A stretch of DNA of 64,000 nucleotides from Toxoplasma gondii ME49 (Eukaryota > Apicomplexa > Conoidasida > Eucoccidiorida > Sarcocystidae). The notes below the pieces were generated by a model that saw only the letters and a program-made list of their open reading frames with translations, was not told where the DNA came from and searched no databases. A program made the translations under genes and the position numbers. Each line of letters opens with the position of its first letter. Position 1 is the stretch's first letter. Below, one piece after another: positions 1-12,458 of the stretch. The stretch covers positions 6,418,400-6,482,399 of the forward strand of contig NC_031476.1 in the NCBI RefSeq assembly GCF_000006565.2, given 5' to 3'.

Positions 1-1
1 G

Positions 2-103
2 TGGCAAATTCGATCGCTTCAACAAGAATTCGAGGAAGAAAAGCCTGGAGGACAAGCCTCGTGCTGGAAGCAGAAAGGGCTGGATGTATCCACAGAGCCT
101 TGA
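2..103 (+). CDS. possible C-terminal end of a gene running in from the left edge
   Basis: Frame 2 is open from the first bases and ends at TGA 101-103. It gives 33 residues with a charged helical stretch (RSLQQEFEEEK) and codon choice like the genes further right. If real, it is the last exon of a gene lying mostly outside the window, convergent with the minus-strand gene that ends at 645. A second frame (1-219) is open longer but its peptide looks random. There is no domain and no start in view, so this is a weak call. Confidence 0.3.
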   Translation, partial: WQIRSLQQEFEEEKPGGQASCWKQKGLDVSTEP

Positions 104-644
104 GGCAGCGCTCGTTGGTGGTTAGGAGCTCGACAAGCGCCCAGCCCACAAAGCGGCTTCGACTGAGATTTCCGTATTCGCAGTCTACCAAATACGGACT
201 GGTGTGGAGGGAGATGTAGACGCCTACACGACAGCCACGCAGTACATAAAACAGCCGCAAAAAAGTACACTCATGAACAACGCTGTGTGTGGGCAAACCT
301 AGGCATTCAGCGTAGAACATGGATCAGGAAAACAAAGTAGTATAAACTCAACGATTGTGTAGATCCGAGCTGGTACACAATACCAATCCTAAAGACACCC
401 AGGCTTTGTACGGTTACTGCACGCCACTCAGCTAGTTACTAGGGGACGCCCAGGACCCACAGAAAGCGTATTTATTTGATCTATTATCGTTGCTGAGCCT
501 ATTGGCAGTTACAACAAAGTCAGCGCATCCTCCGAGGGTGTGTCAACAAACCAGAAACCGCACCACCACGTCCATACAATCTGTGCAAATATCATGTTCC
601 TTTGATACATGACAAACCAGGCCGGCGTCAACTCTTGTGCCTAG
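104..644. other. intergenic, convergent 3' flanks
   Basis: I see no coding exon, RNA gene or repeat here. It probably holds the 3' untranslated regions of the two converging genes. Confidence 0.4.
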
Positions 645-1912
645 TCACACACACGCACCGCCGTCTTGGCGCACAGAGCAGCGAGTTGACGAAAAGCGTT
701 GTGTCTCACCAGAGAACTCTCTGTCATCAAAATCCGAACTCATCTGTGCAAGGTGTTTCTTGACCTCTTCACTCATGTCTTGCATGATCCAGGGTGATGC
801 CTTCTGGCGTTTTTCAGATCTTTTGTTGTACGGAGTCAAGTAACACGACTTATTCCTCAGCAGCTGTTCCGCCATATGAAGCTTCTGACGAGTGATGAAA
901 TGGTACAGTGGAAGCGAAGCCGAGGACGAGCTGTCGGTACACTGGCCCGACCCGTCCGTCTGCACAAGGCAAGAGTCGCACGCAAATAACGCACACACAA
1001 CGCGGAACGTCATGAAACTTGGTGTCTCTTCACTTCGTGACAATTATTTTCAGTGGTGCAAGTCATGAAAACGGACTGCATCTAGTGAAAACACGGAAAC
1101 ATCACGAAACCCTGACCCGTCCGGCAAACCAACACGCAGCCACTCTCTCACTGGCCTGGCCCTGATGTTTCTTCGCAAGCCTCTAGAAGTTCGAGAACCA
1201 TTTCATATGTTGAACTCGGGAACCTTTATTTCCCCCGTATCAGCTGGTTCACCAGTACAGCAGCGCTCAGAGCTTTCGTTTCTGGCCGCCCGGTGTACTG
1301 ACATAGAGGAACCGCCGTCAGTCAACCAGGTGAGACAAAATCGAAGGTCATTAAGGCACACTCGAATTGGGACGTACTTCGAGAGAAGACCGAGAAATCC
1401 AACGTACGAGGTTTATAGGGCACTTAATCATTCGTAGGCGACCATTCCACGGTGGCAACTCCGAAAAAGCGGTAAAACCGAAAATACCCACAGTTTAGTT
1501 CAGCATTTTCACCATATCTGTTTCTGATATTGCGTACGGTGGCGTCTCTGCAACACCTGACCCAATTCAGTGCGCTACGACAGTTTTCCAAGAATGTTCC
1601 CGTGTATGCCAGACTACAGTTTCAGTCGTATTTGCTCGGTTTTCTTCACACACTCTGTGCGCTCGACAGCCAAAAGCATTTGCGATGAAGACTCACCTGC
1701 GTCGACCGGCCGCCTCCATGGGTCCTTCGCGCCGAGCCGCCCTCCGCCTTTGTCCCCGGTGCAGACGCTGGTGTGGCGGCCTGCACTGGGAGCTTTCTCG
1801 TTTTGACACGGATGCCGTGGCTATCGAAGAATCGCTGTGTTGCAGCAATGAGTTGTTCTCTTAGCTGTGCTGCGTTCGCTGGGAGTGTCACTGGATCCGA
1901 AGACGAAGCCAT
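645..1912 (-). CDS. uncharacterised two-exon protein, about 176 residues
   Basis: Exon 1 is 1912-1697 and starts at an ATG in the context GGCAAAAATGGC, a very good Toxoplasma start. It ends at CAG|GTGAGT. Exon 2 is most likely 959-645, after a pyrimidine-rich acceptor ending TTGTGCAG; an alternative acceptor lies 18 bases further in. Both junctions are phase 0, so the frame is kept. The N-terminal 70 residues are Ala/Ser/Gly-rich with a helix (AAQLREQLIAATQRFFDSHG). The second exon carries a basic, aromatic segment (YHFITRQKLHMAEQLL, then SEKRQKASPWIMQDM) and a charged tail. No signal peptide or membrane segment is visible. I do not recognise the family. The model rests on start context, strong splice sites and phase agreement. 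Confidence 0.6.
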
Positions 1913-3619
1913 TTTTGCCAACGAAAAGCAAGAGAAAAAGTGGGTTCCTGTCGTGTCTTTCGCACCAAGTCTCAGCTGCCTTGACCGTCTGACAGCCTCT
2001 ACGTGTACAAATACATTCTTTCTGTGGAAATCTTACCACGCAAGCACATACACGTGTATATGTACAAGTGTGCCTACAACCAATCCGAAGCCAAGCCAGA
2101 GATGGGGCGTCGTAGGAATATCGTGGCAAGAGCGTCCCAGTCCGCAAGCCAGCTGGAATTCCTTTCCAAACGAGAAGATGGGTCATACGTTGCATTTCAG
2201 TGTATAACTCATCTCGGCAACCAAATCAGGCTCTCCAGAACCCTTCGAGGTCGCAGGCGGGGGCATGCGTTTCCCGCTGAAGGGACCCAGACAGCGCGCC
2301 AAGAAGAAAGCAGTCAAAGTCACCCCAGTTTTACGTAGGCTGCGGACGAAACGACACACGAAAAACACGAAAAACACCGCAGATGGAGACACCAGGTACA
2401 GGGCGATCACCAGAAAACAGCTTCCACGTTTGTGACGAATTATCAAAATATGGAGTAATACCGCGCACAACGGATGTCGGGCCGGCAGATGGGAACTGAT
2501 TTCATACCCGAATTTTGGATGCTACACGCAATCGCTGCGTTCAACTTCTTGTGAAGCCAAGTCACACAGGCGATTGCTCTCCGGAAGTCAGCATACTACG
2601 GTACATTAGTTTTTCACGCCCAGTTTCCTTGAACGAACCCAACAGCGAAAATACCGGCCGCATTCAATTACAAATGCTACGGCGTTTACAAAAGGCAGAG
2701 CTAGCTGGTCCCAAAGTCGGAAAGACGGAGATATGACACCAAAAGTAGCTAAACAGGGGATTTCTTATTCTTGAACCGACAGAGAGTATGTTTGATGTTC
2801 AACACGAAAGACGGGGACGCGAGCTGATGGCCTGTGCGCACACTTTCTGCTGCATGCACAGAAGCATCCTCGGGTGTGAGAAATCGAAGATCGAAAAGTG
2901 GGGAAACACAATGGCCTTGGCTGTTTCAGGGTAGCACCCGGACCCGTGTACCAGAAGATCCGGCACAGATCATTCAGTCTTATTAGAAAGAAGGGCTTTT
3001 TCACCTGAACAACAGTGGAGGGGTTCAAGTGCAGCATTGTGTGTACAGATATATGAAGTACTGTGCACGTAACACAGATAGGCGGTTAGAAAGCTCACAT
3101 CCGACCCAATAGTATTGCCCAGACCAAGCTTGCTTGATCGGTGCAGTCACCGGCCGGCAAACCTCATGGCAACTGAATCAAGTGAACACACGGAGCGCTC
3201 TACAAGGAATCGCTAGCAGTCAGACATAAAAAACCCGGCGAACCTCGGTTTTCGATGAACGAGGTCAAGCGGTTCTTGCGCGATAGAGACAGGCTTCTGT
3301 TGGTTGCGCTGTCATGCTTCGGTCGTTTCGTCGCGACATTTCTTGGGTGTTTTTCAAGAGTGGATTCAGTTCTGCACCAATAATGCCGGCAGTTCTGATT
3401 TATCTTGGGAGTTCGACTGTTGTCTTCTATGCTTCGTACTACGCACAACGAAGCGGCCCAGAGAATTTTCTTCAGCCGTCCCACATGTGATCTTCATAAT
3501 TCGGCTCGCGGTTGATCAACACGTTAGGCGTTGTCAGACGTTCGGTAAACAGGCTTTAACAATGTGGTATCAAACGCTCGGCGTCTGTTCGTCCGTCTTC
3601 GAGGAAAGTACATCCAAAC
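1913..3619. other. intergenic; promoter side of the 645-1912 gene
   Basis: This divergent space should hold the promoters and 5' leaders of the 645-1912 gene (minus) and the candidate gene at 3620 (plus). Short open frames here have no supporting splice sites or recognisable motifs. I see no RNA gene and no repeat. Confidence 0.35.
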
Positions 3620-4184
3620 ATGGCAAGTTTGTTGGTATTTCAAAACGATCCAGTTGACATCAGGAAATACCCAGTGACTCACATCCGTCCATTGGGTATG
3701 TCGGCTGCAAAGCCTCCAGTAGCCAGCAACAAAGAAGACTCCAGAAATTCAATGAAATATATGCGAAAGGTCTCCTCGTCTGGTCATGTAAGCCAGGAAA
3801 AAAGTGTCGGAAAAATAGACGGCTTTCGGTGATTGTTTTTGTGGATATCTACAGGAGAAACATTGTCCGACTGGTGCACGTCTGCACCTTCGCAAAGCTC
3901 AGTTCAGTGAATACCTCCAGAAGAATCAATCTTTGAGGCTGGTAGCTGACGTTTTGTCACAACCTTCAAAAAGAGAGCTCACAGATTGTCGGGCGCAGAT
4001 GGCACTCATCCCTTCGTCTACCCGCTTCAAAGTCGTCCTGTTCTACCATGCAGCTCTCGGATACGTTCATATGTGTACAACATTAGAACTGCCCTTAGGC
4101 TGGGGACCGCGTCGATCTTGTGGCAGAACACGTTATCCGGTGGCAACACCCATTTTTTGCCACCGCAAACTGTCTCCTGGTTAA
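3620..4184 (+). CDS. candidate two-exon small protein, about 165 residues
   Basis: An ATG in the context CAAACATGGCAAG opens a 56-codon exon (3620-3787) that ends CAT|GTAAGC. A second exon starts at 3855 after a T-rich acceptor ending ATCTACAG. It stays open without a stop for 109 codons to TAA 4182-4184, although it may be spliced earlier. Both ends are phase 0. The intron would be only 67 bases. The product starts MASLLVFQNDPVDIRKYP, has a basic middle (ARLHLRKAQFSEYLQKNQ) and a hydrophobic patch (FKVVLFYHAALGYVHM). I do not recognise it. The good start context and the matching phases are the reasons to list it. Confidence 0.35.
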
Positions 4185-7100
4185 TGTATATATCATATTC
4201 TGAATAGGGTACCGGTGCTGCGAGAGTGTACCAAAAGCACTGAAGCTATATCCTAAGGACACATATCGAACAAAAGCAAAACCCCACTGTCTCATACCAG
4301 AGCGTCGAGCCTTCTACCAGGCTGGTACCCTCGTCATGAGTAAAAAGACAGAACGACAGACGGAAAAAATGGGAGAAAAGCTACCGTTTCTCAGCGCCGG
4401 ATATCTGCCCAGCATAGGGCACGAAAACCGTTTCCATTCGTGCAATGTGTTTCCACCCAACACTGCAACCTCCAATAACCACTGAGAGCTAGGCGTCTAG
4501 CATGTGACACTTTGGGGTCTCCATAGCCTTCCGTGCTCCTCGTGGTCGTGTAGTCTACATTCCCTTTGATGGTTTCTTTTCGGTACGGTGCCGGAACCTT
4601 CTTTCCCCTCATATCATGGTTTTGTGGGGGAAATACGTAGAACCGTGGATGGTAACTTTCTCTCCTCATCCCAGGTGCATGCCTTGCCAAACTGCACACA
4701 GAGCATCTCAACGTTCCACTCTTCCCCGTACCCTTCGGATCCATTCCCTTCTCCAATGGATATATGCTTCTCTTGCCACAGGTAAACTACCTGTGCGGCG
4801 GCCCAAACTTTCAACTGCAAGTAGCTGCTTTCGCCGGTGACAGCATCCGCGTACCGCTTAAGACATACGGAGGTTCGCGTCTCCTACACACGGGGTCGCC
4901 TACTTATCTCCGTATCATTGTCGTGACCATACCGTAGCATCCGGGCTGTTTTCGCATTCCTCCACTTTCACTGAATTAGGAGCGTTGCGCGTTTTGAATT
5001 TGGTCCGGATGCCTCGCCTGGCAAAATCCTCGAGTCCACCTTCCAGCATTCCCACCACATGCTCATGCGAATTGCTCCTTTTTAGAAACACTTAATCCCT
5101 GTTCCCTCGTCTCGGATGGTATGTTTACGGTGTCGGAAGCATCTGAAACACCAATATAACAAACAATCGGTCAAGCGAACTGGAAGCCTCCCACAACCTA
5201 CATAAGCCGCATAGAAACTGAGCCAAACTGTTCTTCAGCCTGCTGCCACCTTTCTCTATAAAAGACGTTTGGAGAAACTAATGTGTCAGTGCGCAGCATG
5301 AACCGCGGGTACGATAGGCTTGAATATATTCTCTTTGCTGAAGTGTGCAGTGTGGCAAACGCTCACCCGCCATGTAGCTCACGCAGTTCACGTTCCTTAT
5401 CGAAAGAACACTGCTCTACTTTGTGTCCACAAGGAGAGATTTGGCCCGAGACACATGAGCAGTACCATGCAGTGCGGCTGAATTTTAGAAGTGAGGGATG
5501 ACAACAGCCACAATGCACTGGTTGAACGCGTAGCCGAGTGTAGCATTTTTAGTCTCGGCTGCTATTCCTCGTTTCGTGTCTCCTCCGTCTCCGGAATGTG
5601 GAACAGAATGTGACCGAATTCACGAGGCTTGCGCTCGCTTTTACTGGGTAGTGGGGAACTCCATCACTTCTGCCTATCTCGAGAAGACTCTTCGATCCGT
5701 AAAAGATTCGCTGTATTTTTTCTTCTCAGTTCCAAGCTGATCTGCTATCCAGATCCCCGCTATCCGCGCAGTTTCATTTTTATCAAGAGCTAGTTCTCCA
5801 TTGTTAAGATTTCCTCCCTTATACAGAAATGTCCACTTTTTTGATTGCGTCCGTTTGTGACTTGGTGGAAATCCTAAACCCGCCGCCTTTCCTTGCATTT
5901 CCATGCGCCCCCTCTAGAAGCCACCGACGCCCCCGCTGCTTTCCTCCGTAGTTCCCTCCAGTATAACGTCACAAACGAGTGAGTACGACAGGTGTTACGA
6001 AGAAAAAAAAACCAACATGCCCCCTCAACCACGTTCTTTCTGTGTTCGTGGCAAACACCTGATCTCATTCTACACATCACCTCAACCATCGGCCGTCGAA
6101 AGAGCGAAGTGAAGTGAAGTGAGTACCACTAACCTCCTTTGCCACATCATACAGTGAATCCACACCAGCAAAACAGCAGCTTCAGTTCCAGTCACACATC
6201 TCGCACATGGCTACAAGCAGAACGAAAGCGAGTGGAAAAACAATTTGCACTCTGCTCTGCTTCCTCAGTAGCCCCTACCATCGATGCACTAACGTCAGGT
6301 ACGACCTCTGATGAAATACGCGATTCTTTGTCACACATGTGATCCTAGGGTGAAAGTGGTAGGAAGTTGGACGCCCGTTCTCTCGAAATTCCTTGTTTTT
6401 CCGCGTTTCGGCCTGCACTGTGTCCTGCTGTTCGCTGTTAAATTTCTTCTTGTTCTTCATTCGAGTCGAATCCTCTTTCGTCTCCGGTGAGAACAATCAG
6501 CGTTCGTCTCTCGCATTTTCTTGCGTCTCTTTTGGATGTCTTCTCGTTCTTCTTTCTAGCTGAAGGCTTCTCTTTCTTCTTCGGCCACCCATCCACTTCC
6601 TGTCTTTCACCTTCAGTTTCCTTTCCATCTCCATAGTCTGGCTTTCCGTCCGTTCTTGCGGCTTTCGTGTTCTCCTTTTTCATCCTGCTGTTCGCTTTGC
6701 TCGCAAGCTTGGTGTGGCTGTATCCGCCTCCCTGCACCATTTCTTCAGAATGCATGTCGCATGCACTCCGGGGGTCGGCAGTGCCGCCACTGACTTCTTT
6801 TCTTCGAAATCACATCTTTCCTTTGGGTTCTTCCCTCTTTTTCGTCGCTTCCTCCTTCGGTTCAGTCCTTTGCTAGTATGTGGTATTCTTGCCTCTCTCC
6901 TGCCCATTTTCATCACTCGCCTTTTGTCACCTGCACTCAGCTCACCAGTCGTTGCGCTGAACAACTCTCGAAGTCGTCGCTCCACGCGTCGCCCTCGAGA
7001 CACCGTGCTCCGGCTTAGGCATACCTGCTGCCCCGAAACTCCTTCCACCACTAGGGGAATTTCTACAGAGCTGCTACGAAACGCGTGTGGCCGTTTCAAG

Positions 7101-7938
7101 AGGTCTGGCGCTCCCCACTTTCTCACGCACCTTCCTCTGCAACTGGCGCATACCCTGTCTCGCCGTCGGGCCCTGCTGCAGGTGGCGCGGATTCCACCGT
7201 AGTTACACCGTTTATGATTCGCGGCGATTTCGACCCTCCAGCCGGCCCTTCAGCTTGCTCCCGACTATGGCGGAACGGGCACGCGTCGCCCCGAATGCAT
7301 CTCCCCTGTAGCCAGAGACACGCGGCACTCTCACGGTGCTACACCAATGGGATTTCGAACAGACAGTTCCGACGGAACATCACTGGAAAGCACAACAAAC
7401 AACCAGCTTCGCCTTTCCTTGGTTCCCACGAGCCGAACCTCCTGACACACTACACACAGGCCAGAGATGTACACGGACAACTGGGACGGGACACGCAGCA
7501 GCCTAAACTCTTGAAGACTTGCAGATGCCACCACACGCTTGTTTAAAAACGAGTCGAGTGGCAAGCCCTTCGACAGAGCTTTTCCTTTGCTCTTACCTGA
7601 AGAAAGAAACGGCATTCCCTACCCCTGAAAGGCCCGAGTCCTCCGCGATCTGGAGATCGCGAACGAGGTCTGCCCCTGCCAGTCCGCAACACAAACAGGA
7701 AGCACGCCTACAGTTGATCTCTCCAATTTGTAGTTGGTGCAGGTCAGCAATTTCTCAATCAAAGAGCACTGACAGCATGGACAAATGCAGTGTCCAAACG
7801 CAAAAAGGCCTGCGTACCCTCGCTCTCGAGTCACCTGGACGGCACGCAATCATTCAAGAGCTCTCCTCCAGAAAATACATCCCACTGAGCCTTAAGCAGC
7901 ACAGTTAGAGTAGCGCATTTGCTTAAAAGATTGGAACA
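4185..7938. other. intergenic and 3' flank of the CCCH gene
   Basis: No supported gene. Roughly 6400-6900 is pyrimidine-rich on the plus strand and produces Lys/Arg/Glu-rich open frames on the minus strand that look compositional. Part of it is likely the 3' untranslated region of the CCCH gene. A short GAAGT tandem run lies near 6105-6122. Confidence 0.35.
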
Positions 7939-10900
7939 TCAACGAAGAAGACATTCGGCCGAGAATATGTGTACCATGGCCCCCCAATGAAGGTGACTAG
8001 AGTTGTACCTGCCATAACCGTATTCGCGGCCGTACGGAGAGTAACCAGGGTAGCTTCGCGCGCCGCCATTCAGATCTGCATCCGCAACAAAGCGAGGAAA
8101 TAAAACATGCATGTGGCTCGCGTAAATGTAAGTACACGAATTTGCATGCATGGAAATCCACACATGCAGGTGTGTCTAGAGTCCAGTGCTCTGCAAGCCA
8201 CAGCTTTCTAGACGGTTTCGATCATGGACAGCAGCACCGGATGCGGTGTTCTGAAAACAGACACCCTGTGATGCCCGAAAAGGCCATTTCTGTGGCTTTC
8301 ACTCCGGCTGGTGAATGCATCGATTCTCAACTCACCATCAGCACCCGTAACCCCCGGATGCACGAGAGACGCCTCATGGACGAACGGGCAAGCATCGCCT
8401 TTACGGCAGCTGTGCTGCAAAGAAGTAGAGTAACGCGCAGCATTTCCTTATTCTTACGAAAGGAGCTTTGAAAAATTTTGACTGAACATATACACCTTCT
8501 ACACCTGCTCATGCAAAGCCGTTTGAGTTCGGCCCACACTGGCCACAACCGCCCAGGGAAGACGAAGCCTTGCCCGTGCAGCTGCATGAATGCATTCCCC
8601 AATTCGCCTGTTTCACTCTCAGGGATCCGCAGGTCGCCAGGATTGCACTCTCCTCACCCACAGTGTCGACGCAGCATTTGCTTGGACAACTTCTTGGCAA
8701 CACAGAATCCTAGACCACGCGACATGTCGCTCCAGCTGGCACGTGCAAGTCCCTTTCCCTTACCAATCTAGCCATCTTGTCCTTCACTGCGAGCCACCGA
8801 GACGCCCACCACTACAACTCGTAGTATCTATCAAACAAAAGCTTGTAACAAACCATATCCCCCCGGTGACTCGCTTCTTTCCCAAAAAGAGCCACTGAAG
8901 TCCCCGAAATCGGCGCGTGTGTTGTTTCGGCTAAACCCCCTTCCCCCCGGCACATCTGTCGTTATTCTCGAGTACGCCTTAGTGCTCACCGGCCAGAAGT
9001 TGCACAGCTTTCTGCTGATGGGAAGCATCACGGGGCGGGTTGAGACAGGGTCGGAGCTCACTGCGCCCGGATGCTGCATGTGGTATGCGGCCGAACTGGG
9101 CGAGGCTGCAGTCGAGCCAGCTGCGGGGAAGTACAAGTCTGTATGTCTTGCGCCGGTTGCGCTAGTAACAGTCGACACCTGGACCTGCTGCGACGGAGCC
9201 GAGTAACTTGCGGGGTAGCTCGAGGGGTAGCCGCCGTACGGATTTGGCTGCTCTGCGGAACGGCCGGAAACGACAGTACTGGGCGCTGCACTCGCAACGA
9301 TCGAGGAAGTGCCGCTGGGTCCATACGCCCCGCCATCGCGCACTGCCACTGCGTAGTACTGTCCATATGGCGAGACAGACTGCGAGCTGTTCGCCGTTGC
9401 AGCCTGTCGAAGTGCCGCGATCTCCTCTACCGAAAACTTGCCTGGGAACAACGACAAAAGTCTTTAAGACTTATCTAGGACGGGGCAAGAGACGTGGGCC
9501 GAGAGAAACGGTTTCGGGAAAGCGCAGTGGCACTGCAGTCCATCTGGCACTCCCTCTCCTGAGCAGGAGTGTACCGGGGCAAGCGGCTTCGAATTCAGGC
9601 AAACCTAGTTGGGGCTGCAGCGACCGCAGGGAGAACGTTTGATCTCGCAAGTGGAGAAACGACAATGGTGCCTATGAGCGCGAACGTACCGGGCAGCAGT
9701 TCGTCAACAGAGTGCGCGAATCCGCAGTAAACGCCTGCGCTGCACTGTCCGCTTCGGTTGACGCAGAGATCTGCAGCGTTAAATAAAGGAGAGAGGGAGT
9801 GGCTGTGTGTCGCACAAATGCATTGACCTCGAGTAAGAGCTAAGACTCTCGACTCGGATTGGAGCTTCACTATCTGCACGTGTTTTTTCTCGCTTCGATC
9901 TCAACTGCTCCAGCAATCCTGCAGGTATGAATGCCGATCTTGAACGTTTTCCTTTTCATTATCCTCGCATGTGAATGAAGGATGCTGGATGCCTTCCATT
10001 CGTCTCCGGTGTACCAGCGGGGTGTCTCCACGTCAACTGAGACTTGAACCTCAATGGGCGTCGAGCAGGACTGGCGCAACCTACACCAAATTCCAAGATA
10101 ACGGTAGACTGAAAGCATTCATGAGCCCCAAAAGAATTGATCGCGTTCTTACCCGTCTTGTAACCCGTGGGAGGCTGCGGGTACTGTGGACCCGACCCCG
10201 TAACGGAGTAGTACGGCGATGGCCCAACTTCCGACGGGAAGGCCATCCTGCTGCCGCTCGGATGCATGTATGGGCAATTTGCGCCATGTTTACAAACCCC
10301 CTGCAAGGCATGGACAGCGTAGAGGAGCGTGGTGCTTGCCCACGTTTTCGAAATCTCGTCGTCTCAGCAAGTGTCAGCCGGCAACTGGATGTTCCGTGTG
10401 TGTGCTACCTGTAATACATAGACGTGAGATGGGCCTTCTCAATACAGAAGAAAACTGTAGGGTCCGCTATCGCTCCCAGCCACCACAACTGTCGAAACGT
10501 CCTCTGCTGTGCGGCATATCCCACCCTCCAGCCACGCTTGCATACACTGTGGAGGAGTCGCGTCCTCCTTTTGAGAGGGAGACCCGAAACCGCTGCCCAT
10601 AGTTCCTCACAACTAGCTTCACACTTTCTCTGTCACTGTAAAGCAAACTACCTCTTGACCACGTTGGCAGATGAGGTTTGATGGCCCCGATTCCGCCTTC
10701 CAGCTGGACTACACGTTCGAATGAAAGCATGTAAACGGGTCGTAAACGATAACGCTGGCGTACCCTCACGAAGAACCGGCACAGAATGCCGCGTGTGCCT
10801 TTGAGATCTTCAATGCCATGACTGAAGGTGCATCTGTGGCCGTTGCGGCAGTTTCCCGCCTATAAACAGGCAGAAAGCAGAACCACAGTCTTCGTCAACA

Positions 10901-11631
10901 CCCAGCAGACCCGAAACAAAATCGCAGCTTGCTTGTGTATGCGCAGGTTTCCCGCTAATGGCAACACGGAAGCCGCCGCTGCGACAAGTCAATTTTGTGT
11001 TGAGTAACGAGCTAACACCGCCAAGAAAACGCCCGAGAGCGTTGCCGGCGTCACCGAACCTCGAAATGCCTCTCGCTGTCCTACCTCTGAGTACGCCTCC
11101 ACAGAAACGAGAAGAGTGCGACATCCACACAACAATTGCCCGCAGCGAAGACGCACACGATAAAAGGCGATGTAGCATGAACCTCTGACTTGGTCTATTT
11201 ACACTGAACCCGTTTGAAAGAGGTCAATGAGAGGCTATGAAGACGGAGGCAAACCGCCGTTCTCGGCCCCAAAGTAAACATTCACTTGACCGCCAGGAGT
11301 CGCTGCACATTGCACATCCAGATTTTTCGGTGTCTCCGTACTTGGTTTTCCCCAGCCTTTCCGCGTTCCTCCTTTTACTGGCGACGAGTGGTGCAACCCC
11401 GACACAGACCGCTCCGTGTTTCACCCGACTGAGAGAGATGAACTTCCGCGCTAGCGACAAACGTACCTGCCAGTGTCTGCAAAGAGTTTTCTTGTAAGGA
11501 GCACTTCTTCCACCGTATGAACCTCCATAATAACCAGAGGAATCGTGGCTGTTTCCAGCACCCTCCTCATGCCCGTGGCCAGCTTCGGCTGGCTGTGGGC
11601 CAATCTGTGGAGTCGGTTCCACGTCTGACAT
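7939..11631 (-). CDS. CCCH-type zinc-finger RNA-binding protein, three fingers, 353 residues
   Basis: Six exons join in frame: 11631-11467, 10300-10153, 9770-9690, 9441-8990, 8414-8336 and 8075-7939. All introns begin GT and end AG, and the phases agree (0,1,1,0,1). The start codes MSDVEPTPQIGPQPAEAG and has no upstream in-frame rival with a better context. Three fingers share the spacing C-X6-C-X5-C-X3-H: C51/C58/C64/H68 (ending KHGANCPYMH), C107/C114/C120/H124 (ending YCGFAH) and C278/C285/C291/H295 (CRKGDACPFVH). The N-terminus is Gly/Tyr/Ser-rich, the 145-residue linker before finger 3 is Ser/Ala/Tyr/Pro-rich, and the tail is Tyr/Gly-rich. CCCH fingers of this kind usually bind single-stranded RNA, so a role in mRNA stability or translation is likely; that role is inferred. 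It is too short and too differently arranged for CPSF30. Confidence 0.88.
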
Positions 11632-12021
11632 TCTGGCAAGAGACAGAGACTCAGAGAAGAACAATCGACGCTCTACTGGTTCCCCACCCAAACTAAAAGC
11701 GTCTCAGTAACCGGATAAAAAGCAACGTTCCACGGGGTGGTGCCGGCTGTGCTTCTGCAGGGTAACGAGAAAAACAGGTGCTCGAGCAACGCCTGGGAGA
11801 TCAGCCTCGTCTGCGACGCAGGCACATGCACTAGGCGTCCTGTTGATAAGCAAGTCGAACTTGTCAAGAGAGTGCAGCACGGAGACGAAGACGGCGAGAG
11901 ACTTGAAGAACGGTACGGAGGATCTCCTTGCGAGCCCAGTGGTTGCATGTGCACGCAACAGGGAGCGGAAAGGAAAGCGCAGCCAGCGAAGGTGCCGAGA
12001 CGAGAAGGAAAAGGAACTCAC

Positions 12022-12028
12022 AGAGACG
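12022..12028 (+). promoter_or_regulatory. AGAGACG promoter-type motif
   Basis: This matches the WGAGACG element described upstream of Toxoplasma genes, about 390 bases upstream of the CCCH start codon. A seven-base motif occurs by chance, so support is only positional. Confidence 0.25.
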
Positions 12029-12451
12029 CTACAGGAAAAACGTACAGACAGAGGCGAAATTAAAGCGAATGAGGAAAAGTTTGTTACTTGACACTGTGGT
12101 GCACTGCAGGCGCCGGGTTCGACACTCGCGTTGACGAAAATTGCGGTCCCGTTTCTGGTAGCAGTACGTCACGATTTCCAGTGGCAGCGTGAGGGGGGAC
12201 AAATCTGCGAGAAAAAACGATCCTACGCTGGATTGATCTCGCTAACGCAGAAGAAACGTTATCAACCTTCCACAAATCGGTCCTTTTCTGTCCCTGCCCG
12301 GACTGCAGACCATGTTGCTAGGCTGCCCGCCTTTTTGCATGCCGCGGCGATCCCGCAGCGCACTCAGATTGCCGGTGAACACGTTTGGACAAAAGCCGCA
12401 CACGCTGACACACTTGCAAAGCGGGTCAGGATAAGCGCGACACTACCGCAG

Positions 12452-12458
12452 AGAGACG
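12452..12458 (+). promoter_or_regulatory. AGAGACG promoter-type motif
   Basis: Second WGAGACG match on the CCCH promoter side, about 820 bases upstream of that gene's start codon. Confidence 0.2.

Noticed and set aside
6438..7202. overlapping open frames on both strands (105 to 162 codons)
   Set aside because: They arise from a pyrimidine-rich tract; the peptides are Lys/Arg/Glu-rich or Ser/Leu-rich with no splice or start support.
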